From Thiotrichales bacterium (GTDB taxonomy: Bacteria > Pseudomonadota > Gammaproteobacteria > HK1), in assembly GCA_026709935.1 (NCBI GenBank), contig JAPOSC010000051.1:123110-187109 (forward strand): a stretch of 64,000 nucleotides of DNA. Reading direction: 5' to 3'. Positions 32,318 to 40,267 of this stretch are shown in pieces. The notes under the pieces were generated by a model, which was not told the origin of the DNA, did not search any database, and saw only the letters and a list, made by a program, of their open reading frames with translations. Numbering within the stretch: position 1 is the stretch's first letter; each line of letters starts with the position of its first letter. The position numbers were made by a program, and so were the translations under genes.

Positions 32318-32946
32318 CCCATTCCCCGGAGCATCGGGACGAAGCTCACATCGGCGATCGTGTCTTCGCTCAGTCCGGACACGGTGCGGGTGAAAACCTT
32401 CAGTCGCTGCCGACCGGAATCTCCGACCGGTATGACGAGCCGGCCACCCATGACGAGTTGCCGCGCAAGCCGCTCCGGGACGCGCGGAGGCGCCGCCGTG
32501 ACGAGCACCCCATCGAACGGTTCGCATTCGGGCCAACCCGCACTTCCATCACCGTGTCGGTAGCTCACGTTGTCCACTCCGAGCGCACACAGCCGACGAC
32601 GGGCTCGGGTGAGCAGCACTTCGATTCGCTCCACGGTATAGACGTGCGTGACGAGAGAGGCGAGAACCGCGGTCTGATATCCGCAGCCCGTTCCGATCTC
32701 CAGCACTCGCGACGGCGTAGGCTCTGCAACCATGGCCTGTGTCATCAGCGCCACGATGAACGGCTGCGATATCGTCTGCCGCATCCCGATTGGCAGGGCG
32801 ATATTGTCATAGGCGCGACTCGCAAGCGCCTCGTCGACGAATATGTGACGCGGTACATTGAGAATGGCATCGAGCACGCTCTCATCAGCAATTCCCTCAT
32901 CGCGCAGGCGGGACACGAGACGTCTGCGCGTGCGCATCGACGTCAT
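32314..32946 (-). CDS. pcm: Protein-L-isoaspartate O-methyltransferase
   Basis: Pcm methylates isoaspartyl residues in aged proteins so that they revert to aspartate. The 210-residue product matches the E. coli length. Seen: QTISQPFIVALMT with the conserved active-site Ser60, and the SAM-binding motif VLEIGTGCGYQ (81-91). The ATG at 32944-32946 is chosen by family length. In most relatives surE overlaps this start; here only a broken surE end is present upstream. Confidence 0.95.
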   Translation of the reverse strand: MTSMRTRRRLVSRLRDEGIADESVLDAILNVPRHIFVDEALASRAYDNIALPIGMRQTISQPFIVALMTQAMVAEPTPSRVLEIGTGCGYQTAVLASLVTHVYTVERIEVLLTRARRRLCALGVDNVSYRHGDGSAGWPECEPFDGVLVTAAPPRVPERLARQLVMGGRLVIPVGDSGRQRLKVFTRTVSGLSEDTIADVSFVPMLRGMG

Positions 32947-32969
32947 TCCGGATCCTTCGAACGTGAGGT

Positions 32970-33092
32970 TCACGACGGCTCGACCTCCGAGAGCCAGCGC
33001 TCGACCGGACTCAGTGTCTGATGCCACACAAGGTCGACTTGCAGGGGCGTCACGGAAACGCGACCAGCGCGCCCCGCATGACGCGCACCGCA
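32970..33092 (-). pseudogene. surE: surE remnant (C-terminal end of 5'/3'-nucleotidase SurE)
   Basis: The 40 codons before the TGA at 32970-32972 read as a SurE C-terminus: RVSVTPLQVDL, then WHQT and VERWLSEVEPS. The frame is closed just upstream by TGA at 33093-33095, no start codon is available, and only about 200 bases before that look SurE-like. A possible earlier piece (MTLEVSVPDVEF, near 33230-33265) lies in another frame and is interrupted by stops. The position directly before pcm-nlpD is where surE sits in other Gammaproteobacteria. I infer a decayed gene; the C-terminal match is good, the rest is weak. Confidence 0.65.
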
Positions 33093-33724
33093 TCAGAAGC
33101 CGGTTCACGGACCGCACCCTGCCAGGCTCCGGACAGTCCGACCCGGTGGTTCGGATTTCCGCGACGGCCGGTCATGCGCACAACCGGATCCGCGCGGCAG
33201 CGGAAACCAGACCGGTGGCGAGAAACCGGCCAAGCGCCCCGAACTCGACGTCCGGGACGCTCACTTCAAGTGTCATCCGGGCACCCGCAATGAGCTAGGC
33301 TCCAGTACGACGTTCCGGCCGGCGGGACTAGCTCGAATTTCTCACCGGGTCACGGCTGCGGGTGCGGATCCGACTCAGGCCCGCCGCTTACTTCGCAAGA
33401 CGGCTCAATTGGCGGCGCCGAACGCGGCACAGGGAGCGTCCTGAGCGTTGCATGGGGGTGGCTTCGAGTGGCCGGGGGGTGCTTCGATGCCGCTTGCTTC
33501 GCAAGCTCGACCGTACTTGGGAGTACGCCTGCGCGCCCTGTCCCGCATTCGCCTTGCCAGTCCATACCAGATTTGCGAAGCGAGCCGATAATCGATAAGG
33601 CTCGTGAAACAAGCTGATTCTCGACCATCTCTACGCCCTTGCTCGCAACCCGGCGAGAAATCCGGGCTTGCCGGGTCAGGCTAGGTGCCCGCGCGCAGAC
33701 CCGGAAACCTCGTCGCAGTACCGG
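33093..33724. other. Non-coding stretch with decayed surE and two repeat-A copies
   Basis: No convincing gene. Besides the possible surE debris up to about 33294, it holds a partial plus-strand copy of dispersed repeat A from 33337 (ATTTCTCACCGGGTC) and a full minus-strand copy at 33628-33661, facing each other. Short hairpins built on GCTTGCTTCGCAAGC (33490-33504) lie between them, as in the copy before lptD. Open frames of 70-90 codons here show no family resemblance. Confidence 0.6.
33628..33661 (-). repeat. Dispersed repeat A, copy 1
   Basis: The minus strand reads ATTTCTCGCCGGGTTGCGAG, then CAAGGGCGTAGAGA. It matches the 34-base core at 48905-48938 at 29 of 34 positions (all differences are transitions) and, with one extra base, the core at 56302-56336. 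Similarity to the 56-kb copy continues for about 80 more bases past the core. Confidence 0.75.
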
Positions 33725-34231
33725 TCAGTACGGCAGACCGTGCGCGGACGCTCCCATGAACAGCAGCATGGGAATCGACAGCATCGTGTTCGTCCGTGAG
33801 GCCAGCAGGGCCACCCGGCGGGCCCGGTTCTTCTCATCGTCGGTAGCGGAAACCATCCCCAGAACCTTCTTCTGATTCGGCCAGATGAGGACCCACACAT
33901 TGAACAGCATGATCGTGCCCAGCCACGCGCCCACCCCGATGACCTGACTGGGTCCCTGCAGGGTGAATGCATCGACGAGGCTGAGGTGCGGCATGCTTGC
34001 CAGCAGCGCCGCACCCGACAGCCAGGTCACGACCGCCCCCCAGCGGAACCAGAGCAGTGCACGCGGCGCGACATACTTGTTGATCGCAGCCGGTCCGGGC
34101 CCACCCTTGTCGGCATTCGCTGCCGCAATGGCGGGAACCTGGACGAAATTGAAGTAGTACAGCAGGCCGATCCAGGTCACACCGGACAGAAAGTGAATCC
34201 AGCGCTCTATCGACAACACGAAAACATCCAT
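33725..34231 (-). CDS. PuuD-like membrane protein (urate hydroxylase N-terminal domain family)
   Basis: A 168-residue inner membrane protein resembling the membrane domain of PuuD-type urate hydroxylases, without their C-terminal cytochrome c domain. Four hydrophobic segments are visible (about 8-32, 57-75, 90-115, 145-163), with a conserved-looking N-terminus IERWIHFLSGVTWIGLLYY and the motif FNVWVLIWPNQKK. The ATG at 34229-34231 has AGGAG upstream. No purine catabolism genes are nearby, so a role in urate oxidation should not be assumed. A 25-codon membrane ORF lies 64 bases upstream. Confidence 0.7.
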   Translation of the reverse strand: MDVFVLSIERWIHFLSGVTWIGLLYYFNFVQVPAIAAANADKGGPGPAAINKYVAPRALLWFRWGAVVTWLSGAALLASMPHLSLVDAFTLQGPSQVIGVGAWLGTIMLFNVWVLIWPNQKKVLGMVSATDDEKNRARRVALLASRTNTMLSIPMLLFMGASAHGLPY

Positions 34232-34295
34232 AGGTCCGAGTCTCCTAGTCCCGTGTCCCAGCCACACCCTCGCCGATCCGCCGCTCGCGCAACGC

Positions 34296-34373
34296 TCAGA
34301 CCAGTGCGACCAGGATCAACGACAGGATGATGCCGCTCACGATGGTTCCGGTAATACTGTCCAACGGATTCAT
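34296..34373 (-). CDS. Putative small membrane protein (25 residues)
   Basis: A 25-codon frame starting at ATG 34371-34373 with GGAGGAG four bases upstream, unusually strong for this window. The product has a short polar start MNPLDSITG and a single hydrophobic segment IVSGIILSLILVALV reaching the C-terminus. It precedes the PuuD-like gene by 64 bases on the same strand. Small single-helix proteins often accompany membrane oxidoreductases, but no function is claimed. The evidence is the ribosome-binding site, the clean helix and the position. Confidence 0.5.
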   Translation of the reverse strand: MNPLDSITGTIVSGIILSLILVALV

Positions 34374-34519
34374 ACTCTCCTCCATCGCTGGTTCGGTGGC
34401 CTCTGCAACCTCATGCGCCCCGGTCTGGGGGCAGCACGAAGCATGGCTCGGGGATTCTACGCCGGGTCCGGTCCCGAATGCCATGCACGGGGCACGACTC
34501 CAAGCACTCCCGCCGGCAC

Positions 34520-34606
34520 TCCGAGGGGACATCATGCGGTGCGGTTCCGGCGGGGTTTCGATTTCCGGAGCGGCCCGTCGGGACGATTTCGAAAGCAAGT
34601 GCCGGC
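34520..34606. repeat. Dispersed repeat C, copy 1
   Basis: The segment from CTCCGAGGGGAC through GGTTTCGATTTCCGGAG to GACGATTTCGAAAGC matches 63839-63925 base for base over most of about 85 positions. It sits between the dnaQ stop and the small membrane ORF, outside genes. It shows no coding signal. Confidence 0.75.
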
Positions 34607-34629
34607 CTGACGGGAACGACGGACATCAC

Positions 34630-35349
34630 TCAATCGTTCTCCAACCGCATCCACAGGCACTGTCCCCCGCTCTTCTCGTCGATGTGCGCGAGATGGCTTT
34701 CATGCGTTTTCAGCTCTTGCGGGCTTGCGCGCACCACGGGAATCGAACCGGCCCTGCGCGCTCCCGGCGCGCCGTGCGAGATGTCTCCGGATGCGGTGTT
34801 GTCACCAGGCCCACCGAGGTCGAGCATCGCCTGACCACCCGTCATCGCCAGGTACACGTCCGCCAGAATCTCCGCATCGAGGAGAGCGCCGTGAAGCTGG
34901 CGGGCCGAGTTGTCGATCCGATAGCGCTTGCACAGCGCATCAAGGCCGTTGCGCTGGCCGGGGTGAAGCTGTCGCGCGAGCGCGAGGCTGTCGACAACCC
35001 GGCAGAGGTGCTCGATGTGCCCAGCGGGGGGAGCGAGACGGGCGAGCTCACAGTCGAGGAACGCCACATCGAACGGGGCATTGTGAATGATGATCTCCGC
35101 CCCCGAGATGAACTCCAGAATTTCGGCATGGACATCGACAAACCGCGGCTTGTCCATCAGAAACTCGCGGGTGATGCCGTGCACCTCGAGCGCCCCGTCG
35201 TCGATCTCGCGATCCGGTTGCAGGTAGTGATGCAGCCGCCGGCCGGTCAGGCGGCGGTTCACCATTTCGACGCCGCCAATCTCGATGATTCGGTGTCCCA
35301 GCTCCGGTTCGAGGCCCGTCGTCTCGGTATCGAGGAATATCTGTCTCAC
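34630..35349 (-). CDS. dnaQ: DNA polymerase III subunit epsilon (proofreading exonuclease)
   Basis: DnaQ is the 3'-5' exonuclease that proofreads for DnaE. The 239-residue product has the DEDDh motifs: FLDTETTG (Asp7, Glu9), [14 protein letters not shown] (about 89-102) and [14 protein letters not shown] (about 153-166). The C-terminal part contains the polymerase-binding segment after a flexible linker. It overlaps rnhA by 4 bases. Confidence 0.96.
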   Translation of the reverse strand: MRQIFLDTETTGLEPELGHRIIEIGGVEMVNRRLTGRRLHHYLQPDREIDDGALEVHGITREFLMDKPRFVDVHAEILEFISGAEIIIHNAPFDVAFLDCELARLAPPAGHIEHLCRVVDSLALARQLHPGQRNGLDALCKRYRIDNSARQLHGALLDAEILADVYLAMTGGQAMLDLGGPGDNTASGDISHGAPGARRAGSIPVVRASPQELKTHESHLAHIDEKSGGQCLWMRLEND

Positions 35350-35786
35350 GACGTGTGTCCCTCGGCCGCGGCGCGGGCCAACGCATCGGCCCTCTCGTTT
35401 CCTTCATGGCCGGAGTGACCCCTCACCCACACCCACTCGACGTCGTGCGTCGACGCTGCCCGCTCCAGGCGCCTCCACAGTTCCACATTCTTCACGGGGG
35501 CACGGCCGGTAGTCTTCCAGCCTCGGCGCTTCCACCCCGCGAGCCACTTCGTGATCCCGTCTCTCACGTACGTCGAATCGGTGGCGAGCCTGACCCGGCA
35601 CGGTCGCTGCAGCGCCTCCAGGGCCTCGATGGCGGCGGTGAGCTCCATCCGATTGTTCGTGGTGTCGTCCTGCGCTCCGCACAATAGCTTCTCGTGCTCG
35701 CGGTAGCGCAGCACCGCCCCCCAACCACCCGGGCCGGGATTTCCGCGGCAGGCGCCATCGGTGAAAATCTCCACCACGTCATTCAT
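35346..35786 (-). CDS. rnhA: Ribonuclease HI
   Basis: RNase HI degrades RNA in RNA/DNA hybrids. The 146-residue enzyme has all four catalytic acids at the same positions as E. coli: Asp10 ([17 protein letters not shown]), Glu48 ([13 protein letters not shown]), Asp70 (LATDSTYV) and Asp134 (NERADALA), plus the basic handle [12 protein letters not shown]. The start overlaps the end of the methyltransferase gene by 8 bases and the stop overlaps dnaQ. Confidence 0.97.
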   Translation of the reverse strand: MNDVVEIFTDGACRGNPGPGGWGAVLRYREHEKLLCGAQDDTTNNRMELTAAIEALEALQRPCRVRLATDSTYVRDGITKWLAGWKRRGWKTTGRAPVKNVELWRRLERAASTHDVEWVWVRGHSGHEGNERADALARAAAEGHTS

Positions 35787-36564
35787 CGCCCGCGGCCCTG
35801 ACGGACGGACCCGCCAATCCCACGCCGGCAAGACGCCGCCGCTCCGGCCTCCAGCGCGAACGCATCACCAGCATCGCATTGACGCGCTTCGTCGCGAGGA
35901 TGAGCCTCGCGCTCGCGAGTGCCGGCGGCACCCAGTCCACGAACGAACGCCCTCCCGCTCGCCGGGAGTGAATTCCGGGCTTCGATGAAAAGCAGGGGCG
36001 CTGATCGACGATGTCGAATCCGAGCAGGGTGAGCCAGTCACGGATTCGGCCCGCACCAAAGTAGGTGCCGCACCACGGCGCCACCGCGGCGCGATGCCGC
36101 AACGCTCGTTGCAGTCCCATGACGCTCAGGGGGTTGAATCCCAGGATCACCAGGTTTCCCTCCGGGACCAGTACGCGCGATACCTCGCGGAGCGCTTCGT
36201 GAGGCTGTGATTCGAACTCCAGCACATGGGGCAGAATGAGTACGTCCACTGCGTGCGAGTCGATCGGCAGCGATGTTGCGGCTCCGCTCACGGCCGGATA
36301 CGGCCGGGGCGGCGCACTGCCGTCTATATCGACGACGGTACGACCGAGGATACGGCTCGCAGCCAGAAGATCGGCTCCGCCGAGGTCTCCGACCTGGAGG
36401 CAGTGATAGCCGAACAGGTTGCCGACAGCGGCGTGGACGCACTCGACCTCCATCCGCAACAGCTCCGTTCCGGCGGGGCCTTGCATCCACCGTGACAGTT
36501 CCGAGCGCATCGGCGACGCGACCCGCCGATCGTGAGCTTCAGCGATGTTGGTGGGTGGACTCAT
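35779..36564 (-). CDS. SAM-dependent methyltransferase, YafS-like
   Basis: A 261-residue class I methyltransferase of the type found next to rnhA-dnaQ in many Gammaproteobacteria (E. coli YafS). Seen: a weak SAM motif I around [34 protein letters not shown], and the typical [22 protein letters not shown] (about 121-142). The substrate is unknown. The start could be 36564 or an ATG 18 codons later (MRSELSRW). The glyoxalase gene gloB, often found just upstream, is absent; a transglycosylase gene diverges instead. Confidence 0.85.
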   Translation of the reverse strand: MSPPTNIAEAHDRRVASPMRSELSRWMQGPAGTELLRMEVECVHAAVGNLFGYHCLQVGDLGGADLLAASRILGRTVVDIDGSAPPRPYPAVSGAATSLPIDSHAVDVLILPHVLEFESQPHEALREVSRVLVPEGNLVILGFNPLSVMGLQRALRHRAAVAPWCGTYFGAGRIRDWLTLLGFDIVDQRPCFSSKPGIHSRRAGGRSFVDWVPPALASARLILATKRVNAMLVMRSRWRPERRRLAGVGLAGPSVRAAGDE

Positions 36565-36785
36565 CCGAAGTGCTTCATGAAGTCTTCATCGCGAGGAAAG
36601 GGGGACGAGGAATCGGCCGGAGAATCCATGCCCACATTTCCGCCGTGATCGAATGGTACCTGCCTGCTTCGTCCATTTGTGCTCCGTTGGAGTCTGTCGG
36701 ATTCTGCCAGGATTTCGCCGGGTTCTTGACCCCGCCCGCGCCGCTTCATAGCATACGGGTCGGCACGCAATCATCTGATCATCTC

Positions 36786-38780
36786 ATGGCGCCCGGAACC
36801 GGCACGCCCGATTATGCGGCGTCCTCCATTCGTGAACGCTCGACCTGCCACCGCGGAGTGCACATCTCCGCCCGGTTGCCGGTCGCCGTCCTGTGCATCC
36901 CGCTCTTGCTGGCGGGCTGCACCACACAGCCCCTTGCGCCGGAAACGCCTGCGAGCCCGAAGCCCGGCTATTCCGCCCCCGAATCCACCTCCGAAGCGGT
37001 GGACAGTCCAGCGGCGACTGCGGCGATCCATGCCGCACGAAGCGGCGACGTAGCGCCACCGGCATCGGTCATCCATCCGTCGAAGCCGCCGGACCCGGGC
37101 GAAATTGATGGGCTCGACGACAGCTTGCGGCAACCGCCAGAGTCAGGGCCTGCCACGATGGCAGCGGGCGAGGGGGATGCCTGGGAACGAATTCGCAACG
37201 GGATGAACCTGCAATACCCGGAGAAGAAACAGGTCAAACGCGCGATCGACTGGTATCGGAAGAATCCGGCATACCTCGATCGCCTGGCGCAACGCGCCCG
37301 CCCGTACTTGGCCCACATCGTGCGGGAAGTCGAGAAGCACGAGCTGCCCATGGAGTTCGCATTGCTTCCGGTGGTGGAGAGTGCGTTCCGAGAACGCGCG
37401 TACTCATCGGCAGGGGCGGCAGGTCTGTGGCAGTTCATGCCTTCAACCGGCAAGCGGTACGGACTGAAACAGAATTGGTGGTACGACGGTCGACGCGACG
37501 TCGTGGAGTCCACTCGCGCCGCACTCGACTACCTCACGTCCCTCATGCAGGAGTTCAACGACGACCCATTACTGGCGATAGCCGCCTACAACTGGGGCGA
37601 AGGTAACGTCCGGCGCGCGATTTCCCGAAACCGCGCGCGAGGGAAACCCACCGACGTATGGTCGTTGCGCCTACCCAGAGAAACGCGCACTCACGTATAC
37701 CGCTTCGTCGCCATCTCCAGAATCATCGAGGAACCGGACCGATACGGCGTAGTCCTGCAGCCGATTCCCGACCAGGTGTACTTCCGTCCCGTGGCCCTTG
37801 ATGGTCAGGTCGAGCTCGCGTTCGCCGCGAAGCTGGCGGGAATCAGCACCCGGGAAATCCGCCGGCTCAATCCCGGCTTCAAGCGTTCGGCGACCGCACC
37901 CGGAGGGCCACACCGTTTGCAGCTCCCCACCGACGCCGCCCAGCGATTCACTGCGACTCTAGCGCGGCTCCCGACCGACAGGGACAGGCGCTGGATCCGC
38001 CACGCGGTGGTGCCCGGAGACACGCTCGGCGCCATCGCCACTCGCTACGGGACGAGCGTGAAGGCATTGAAGGACACGAACGGGCTGGCCTCGGACCGGA
38101 TCTTCGCGGGTACCCACCTGACGATTCCGGTCGCGCTCGGACTGCGTGGGGTGGCTCTGGCCGACTCCTCGGCACCAGAACATCGCTCCGTACCGGGAAC
38201 CGACGACACCTTCGAGCCCGAAGGTCCTGCAACCACGATTCATCACGTTCGCAACGGTGACAACCTTTGGCTGATCGCCCGTCGGCACGCGGTGGACATC
38301 GAGCAGCTTGCGGCCTGGAACGATCTATCGGTCGAGTCAATCTTGATGCCCGGCCAGCAGCTCACCGTGCATCACGGGGGTTCCAGGCCATTACCCGCCG
38401 CTCTTCTGCGTACGAGCCCGCAGGAGAATGCCCGTGCGAACGCCGTCCACGTCGTGCAATACGGTGACACGCTCTCCGAGATCGCCGTGCGACGCGGAAC
38501 GACGGTGCTCGCGCTCACCGAACTCAACCGTATCGAAGAAGACGCCATTCTGCTGCCCGGCCAGGAGCTGCGCCTGAACCCGGCTGCATATGCCGACCCC
38601 GACAGTGGGCCACAGCGCATCCGATACCGGGTCAAGCACGGCGACTCGTTGTGGGCGATTTCCCGGCAGTTCGGCGTCTCCGTCGCGAGCCTGCGCCGAT
38701 GGAATCAGCTCTCGGTAAATGACCTGCTGTTTCCCGGCCGGGAACTCTTCGTACATCTTTCGGACTCGCCCACGAGCTGA
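36786..38780 (+). CDS. mltD: Membrane-bound lytic transglycosylase, MltD-like, with four LysM domains
   Basis: A lipoprotein that cleaves peptidoglycan glycan strands. The 664-residue precursor has a lipobox LLAGC (Cys45), a Pro/Ser-rich linker, the SLT domain at about 175-320 with catalytic Glu198 (PVVESAF) and AGLWQFMPSTGKRYGL, and four LysM domains near 403-450, 484-531, 552-598 and 611-659, each with a GDTL, GDNLW or GDSLW core. The ATG at 36786 leaves an unusually long N-region before the lipobox; a GTG at codon 25 is an alternative. The stop abuts the fabI start with no gap. Confidence 0.93.
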   Translation: MAPGTGTPDYAASSIRERSTCHRGVHISARLPVAVLCIPLLLAGCTTQPLAPETPASPKPGYSAPESTSEAVDSPAATAAIHAARSGDVAPPASVIHPSKPPDPGEIDGLDDSLRQPPESGPATMAAGEGDAWERIRNGMNLQYPEKKQVKRAIDWYRKNPAYLDRLAQRARPYLAHIVREVEKHELPMEFALLPVVESAFRERAYSSAGAAGLWQFMPSTGKRYGLKQNWWYDGRRDVVESTRAALDYLTSLMQEFNDDPLLAIAAYNWGEGNVRRAISRNRARGKPTDVWSLRLPRETRTHVYRFVAISRIIEEPDRYGVVLQPIPDQVYFRPVALDGQVELAFAAKLAGISTREIRRLNPGFKRSATAPGGPHRLQLPTDAAQRFTATLARLPTDRDRRWIRHAVVPGDTLGAIATRYGTSVKALKDTNGLASDRIFAGTHLTIPVALGLRGVALADSSAPEHRSVPGTDDTFEPEGPATTIHHVRNGDNLWLIARRHAVDIEQLAAWNDLSVESILMPGQQLTVHHGGSRPLPAALLRTSPQENARANAVHVVQYGDTLSEIAVRRGTTVLALTELNRIEEDAILLPGQELRLNPAAYADPDSGPQRIRYRVKHGDSLWAISRQFGVSVASLRRWNQLSVNDLLFPGRELFVHLSDSPTS

Positions 38781-39563
38781 ATGGCTCTTCTCGAAGGCAA
38801 GCGGGCGCTCATTCTGGGAGTGGCGAGCGATCGCTCCATCGCTTGGGGAATTGCGCGCGCGATGCGCCGCGAGGGCGCGGAGCTCGCATTCACATTCCAG
38901 AACGAGCGTCTCGGCAAGCGGGTGACCAGGCTGGCGGCCGAGGCGGACTCGAATATCGTCCTCGAATGCGATGTCGCGAACGATTCAGCGATCGATCATG
39001 CGTTCGGGGAGCTGTCCAATCTATGGGGCGAACTCGATATCGTCGTACACGCGGTCGCATTCGCCCCCCGCGAAGCGTTGCATGGTGACTACCTCGATTC
39101 TCTCACCCGGGATGCACATGCAATTGCGCACGACGTAAGCGCGTACAGTTTTGCCGCCCTCGCCAAGGCCGCGCGGCCCATGATGCAGGGACGCAGCGGC
39201 GCCCTGCTGACCCTGACCTACCTCGGCGCCGCGCGTGCGATTGCGAACTACAACGTGATGGGCGCAGCAAAGGCGAGCCTGGAAGCGAACATGCGTTACG
39301 TCGCGGCGGCCCTCGGTCCCGAGGGTATCCGGGCGAACGCCATTTCCGCCGGACCGATCAGGACCCTGGCCGCGGCCGGTATCTCGGATTTTCGCAAAAT
39401 CCTTCACTTGGTCGAAACCATGTCCGCCCTGCGCCGCAACGTGACGATCGACGATGTCGGGAACACCGCCGCGTTCCTGTGCTCGGACTTCGCGGCGGGC
39501 ATCACCGGCGAAGTGGTCCATGTCGACGCCGGATACAACATGATGGGCATGGCCATGACATGA
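38781..39563 (+). CDS. fabI: Enoyl-[acyl-carrier-protein] reductase (NADH)
   Basis: FabI reduces trans-2-enoyl-ACP, the last step of each fatty acid elongation cycle. The 260-residue short-chain dehydrogenase fold has the N-terminal [17 protein letters not shown] cofactor motif and the active-site residues Tyr147, Tyr157 and Lys164 ([19 protein letters not shown]), one position off E. coli numbering. The start ATG directly follows the mltD stop, so the two are probably translated from one mRNA. FabI more often lies beside ppiD, which is close by on the other strand. Confidence 0.96.
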   Translation: MALLEGKRALILGVASDRSIAWGIARAMRREGAELAFTFQNERLGKRVTRLAAEADSNIVLECDVANDSAIDHAFGELSNLWGELDIVVHAVAFAPREALHGDYLDSLTRDAHAIAHDVSAYSFAALAKAARPMMQGRSGALLTLTYLGAARAIANYNVMGAAKASLEANMRYVAAALGPEGIRANAISAGPIRTLAAAGISDFRKILHLVETMSALRRNVTIDDVGNTAAFLCSDFAAGITGEVVHVDAGYNMMGMAMT

Positions 39564-39598
39564 CAGTCGGCCGGCGGATGCGCGGAGAGCGCGGATTG

Positions 39599-40234
39599 AT
39601 GCAGAATACCGCCATCCCCAACGACAGGATCGCCTACATACGGGCCGGGATCGTGAACACCCTCATCGACCCCCTCATCCTCCGACTCGACATCACGGGT
39701 TGGCCCCAGCGCTGGATTCCCTGGCAGCACGCGGTGATCCTGGACGCACGCGAGATGATCGCGTGGACCGCCGGCGAGCGGACATTCACATTCCACGGCG
39801 GCATCAACCGGCTCAGTGGACGCCGCTCGCGCATCACGGTCAATTCGATCATCGCGGTCAGAGGTGATGCCCACAACGGCGGCGACGAGCGCCTCGTGCC
39901 GCCGCTGTCGAACCGAGAGCTGTTCCTGCGGGACGAACATCTGTGCATGTACTGCGGACGCCAGTTCCCGGGAAATCTGCTCACTCGGGACCATCTCGTC
40001 CCGCTCTCGCGCGGCGGTGTCGACTGCTGGAGCAACGTCGTGGCCGCCTGCCGGGGATGCAACCACTCCAAGGGGTCGCGCACGCCGGATGAAGCGGGCA
40101 TGAGTCTGCTGGCGGTGCCGTACGTCCCGAATCGCGCGGAGTACCTGGTCCTGTCGAACCGGCGCATTCTCGCCGATCAGATGGAGTTTCTGCGAAAACG
40201 CTTCCGCCGAACGAGCAGATTGCGCGCGGGCTGA
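39599..40234 (+). CDS. HNH endonuclease domain protein
   Basis: A 211-residue protein with a complete HNH zinc-finger nuclease motif: CMYCG (Cys116, Cys119), RDHLVPLSRGG (Asp131, His132), a central Asn (SNVVAACRGCN) and CRGCNHSKG (Cys151, Cys154). The N-terminal 100 residues are not recognised. Such stand-alone chromosomal HNH proteins are common and their role is mostly unknown. It starts 35 bases after fabI; a start 7 codons earlier is possible. No restriction or toxin genes are adjacent. Confidence 0.85.
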   Translation: MQNTAIPNDRIAYIRAGIVNTLIDPLILRLDITGWPQRWIPWQHAVILDAREMIAWTAGERTFTFHGGINRLSGRRSRITVNSIIAVRGDAHNGGDERLVPPLSNRELFLRDEHLCMYCGRQFPGNLLTRDHLVPLSRGGVDCWSNVVAACRGCNHSKGSRTPDEAGMSLLAVPYVPNRAEYLVLSNRRILADQMEFLRKRFRRTSRLRAG

Positions 40235-40267
40235 CCGCTTATCGACCGTCGGGCGCCCACCACCCGT

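Noticed and set aside
33350..33628. A 92-codon minus-strand frame over the intergenic repeats.
   Set aside because: It starts inside repeat A and continues through hairpin repeats, with no ribosome-binding site and no recognisable domain.
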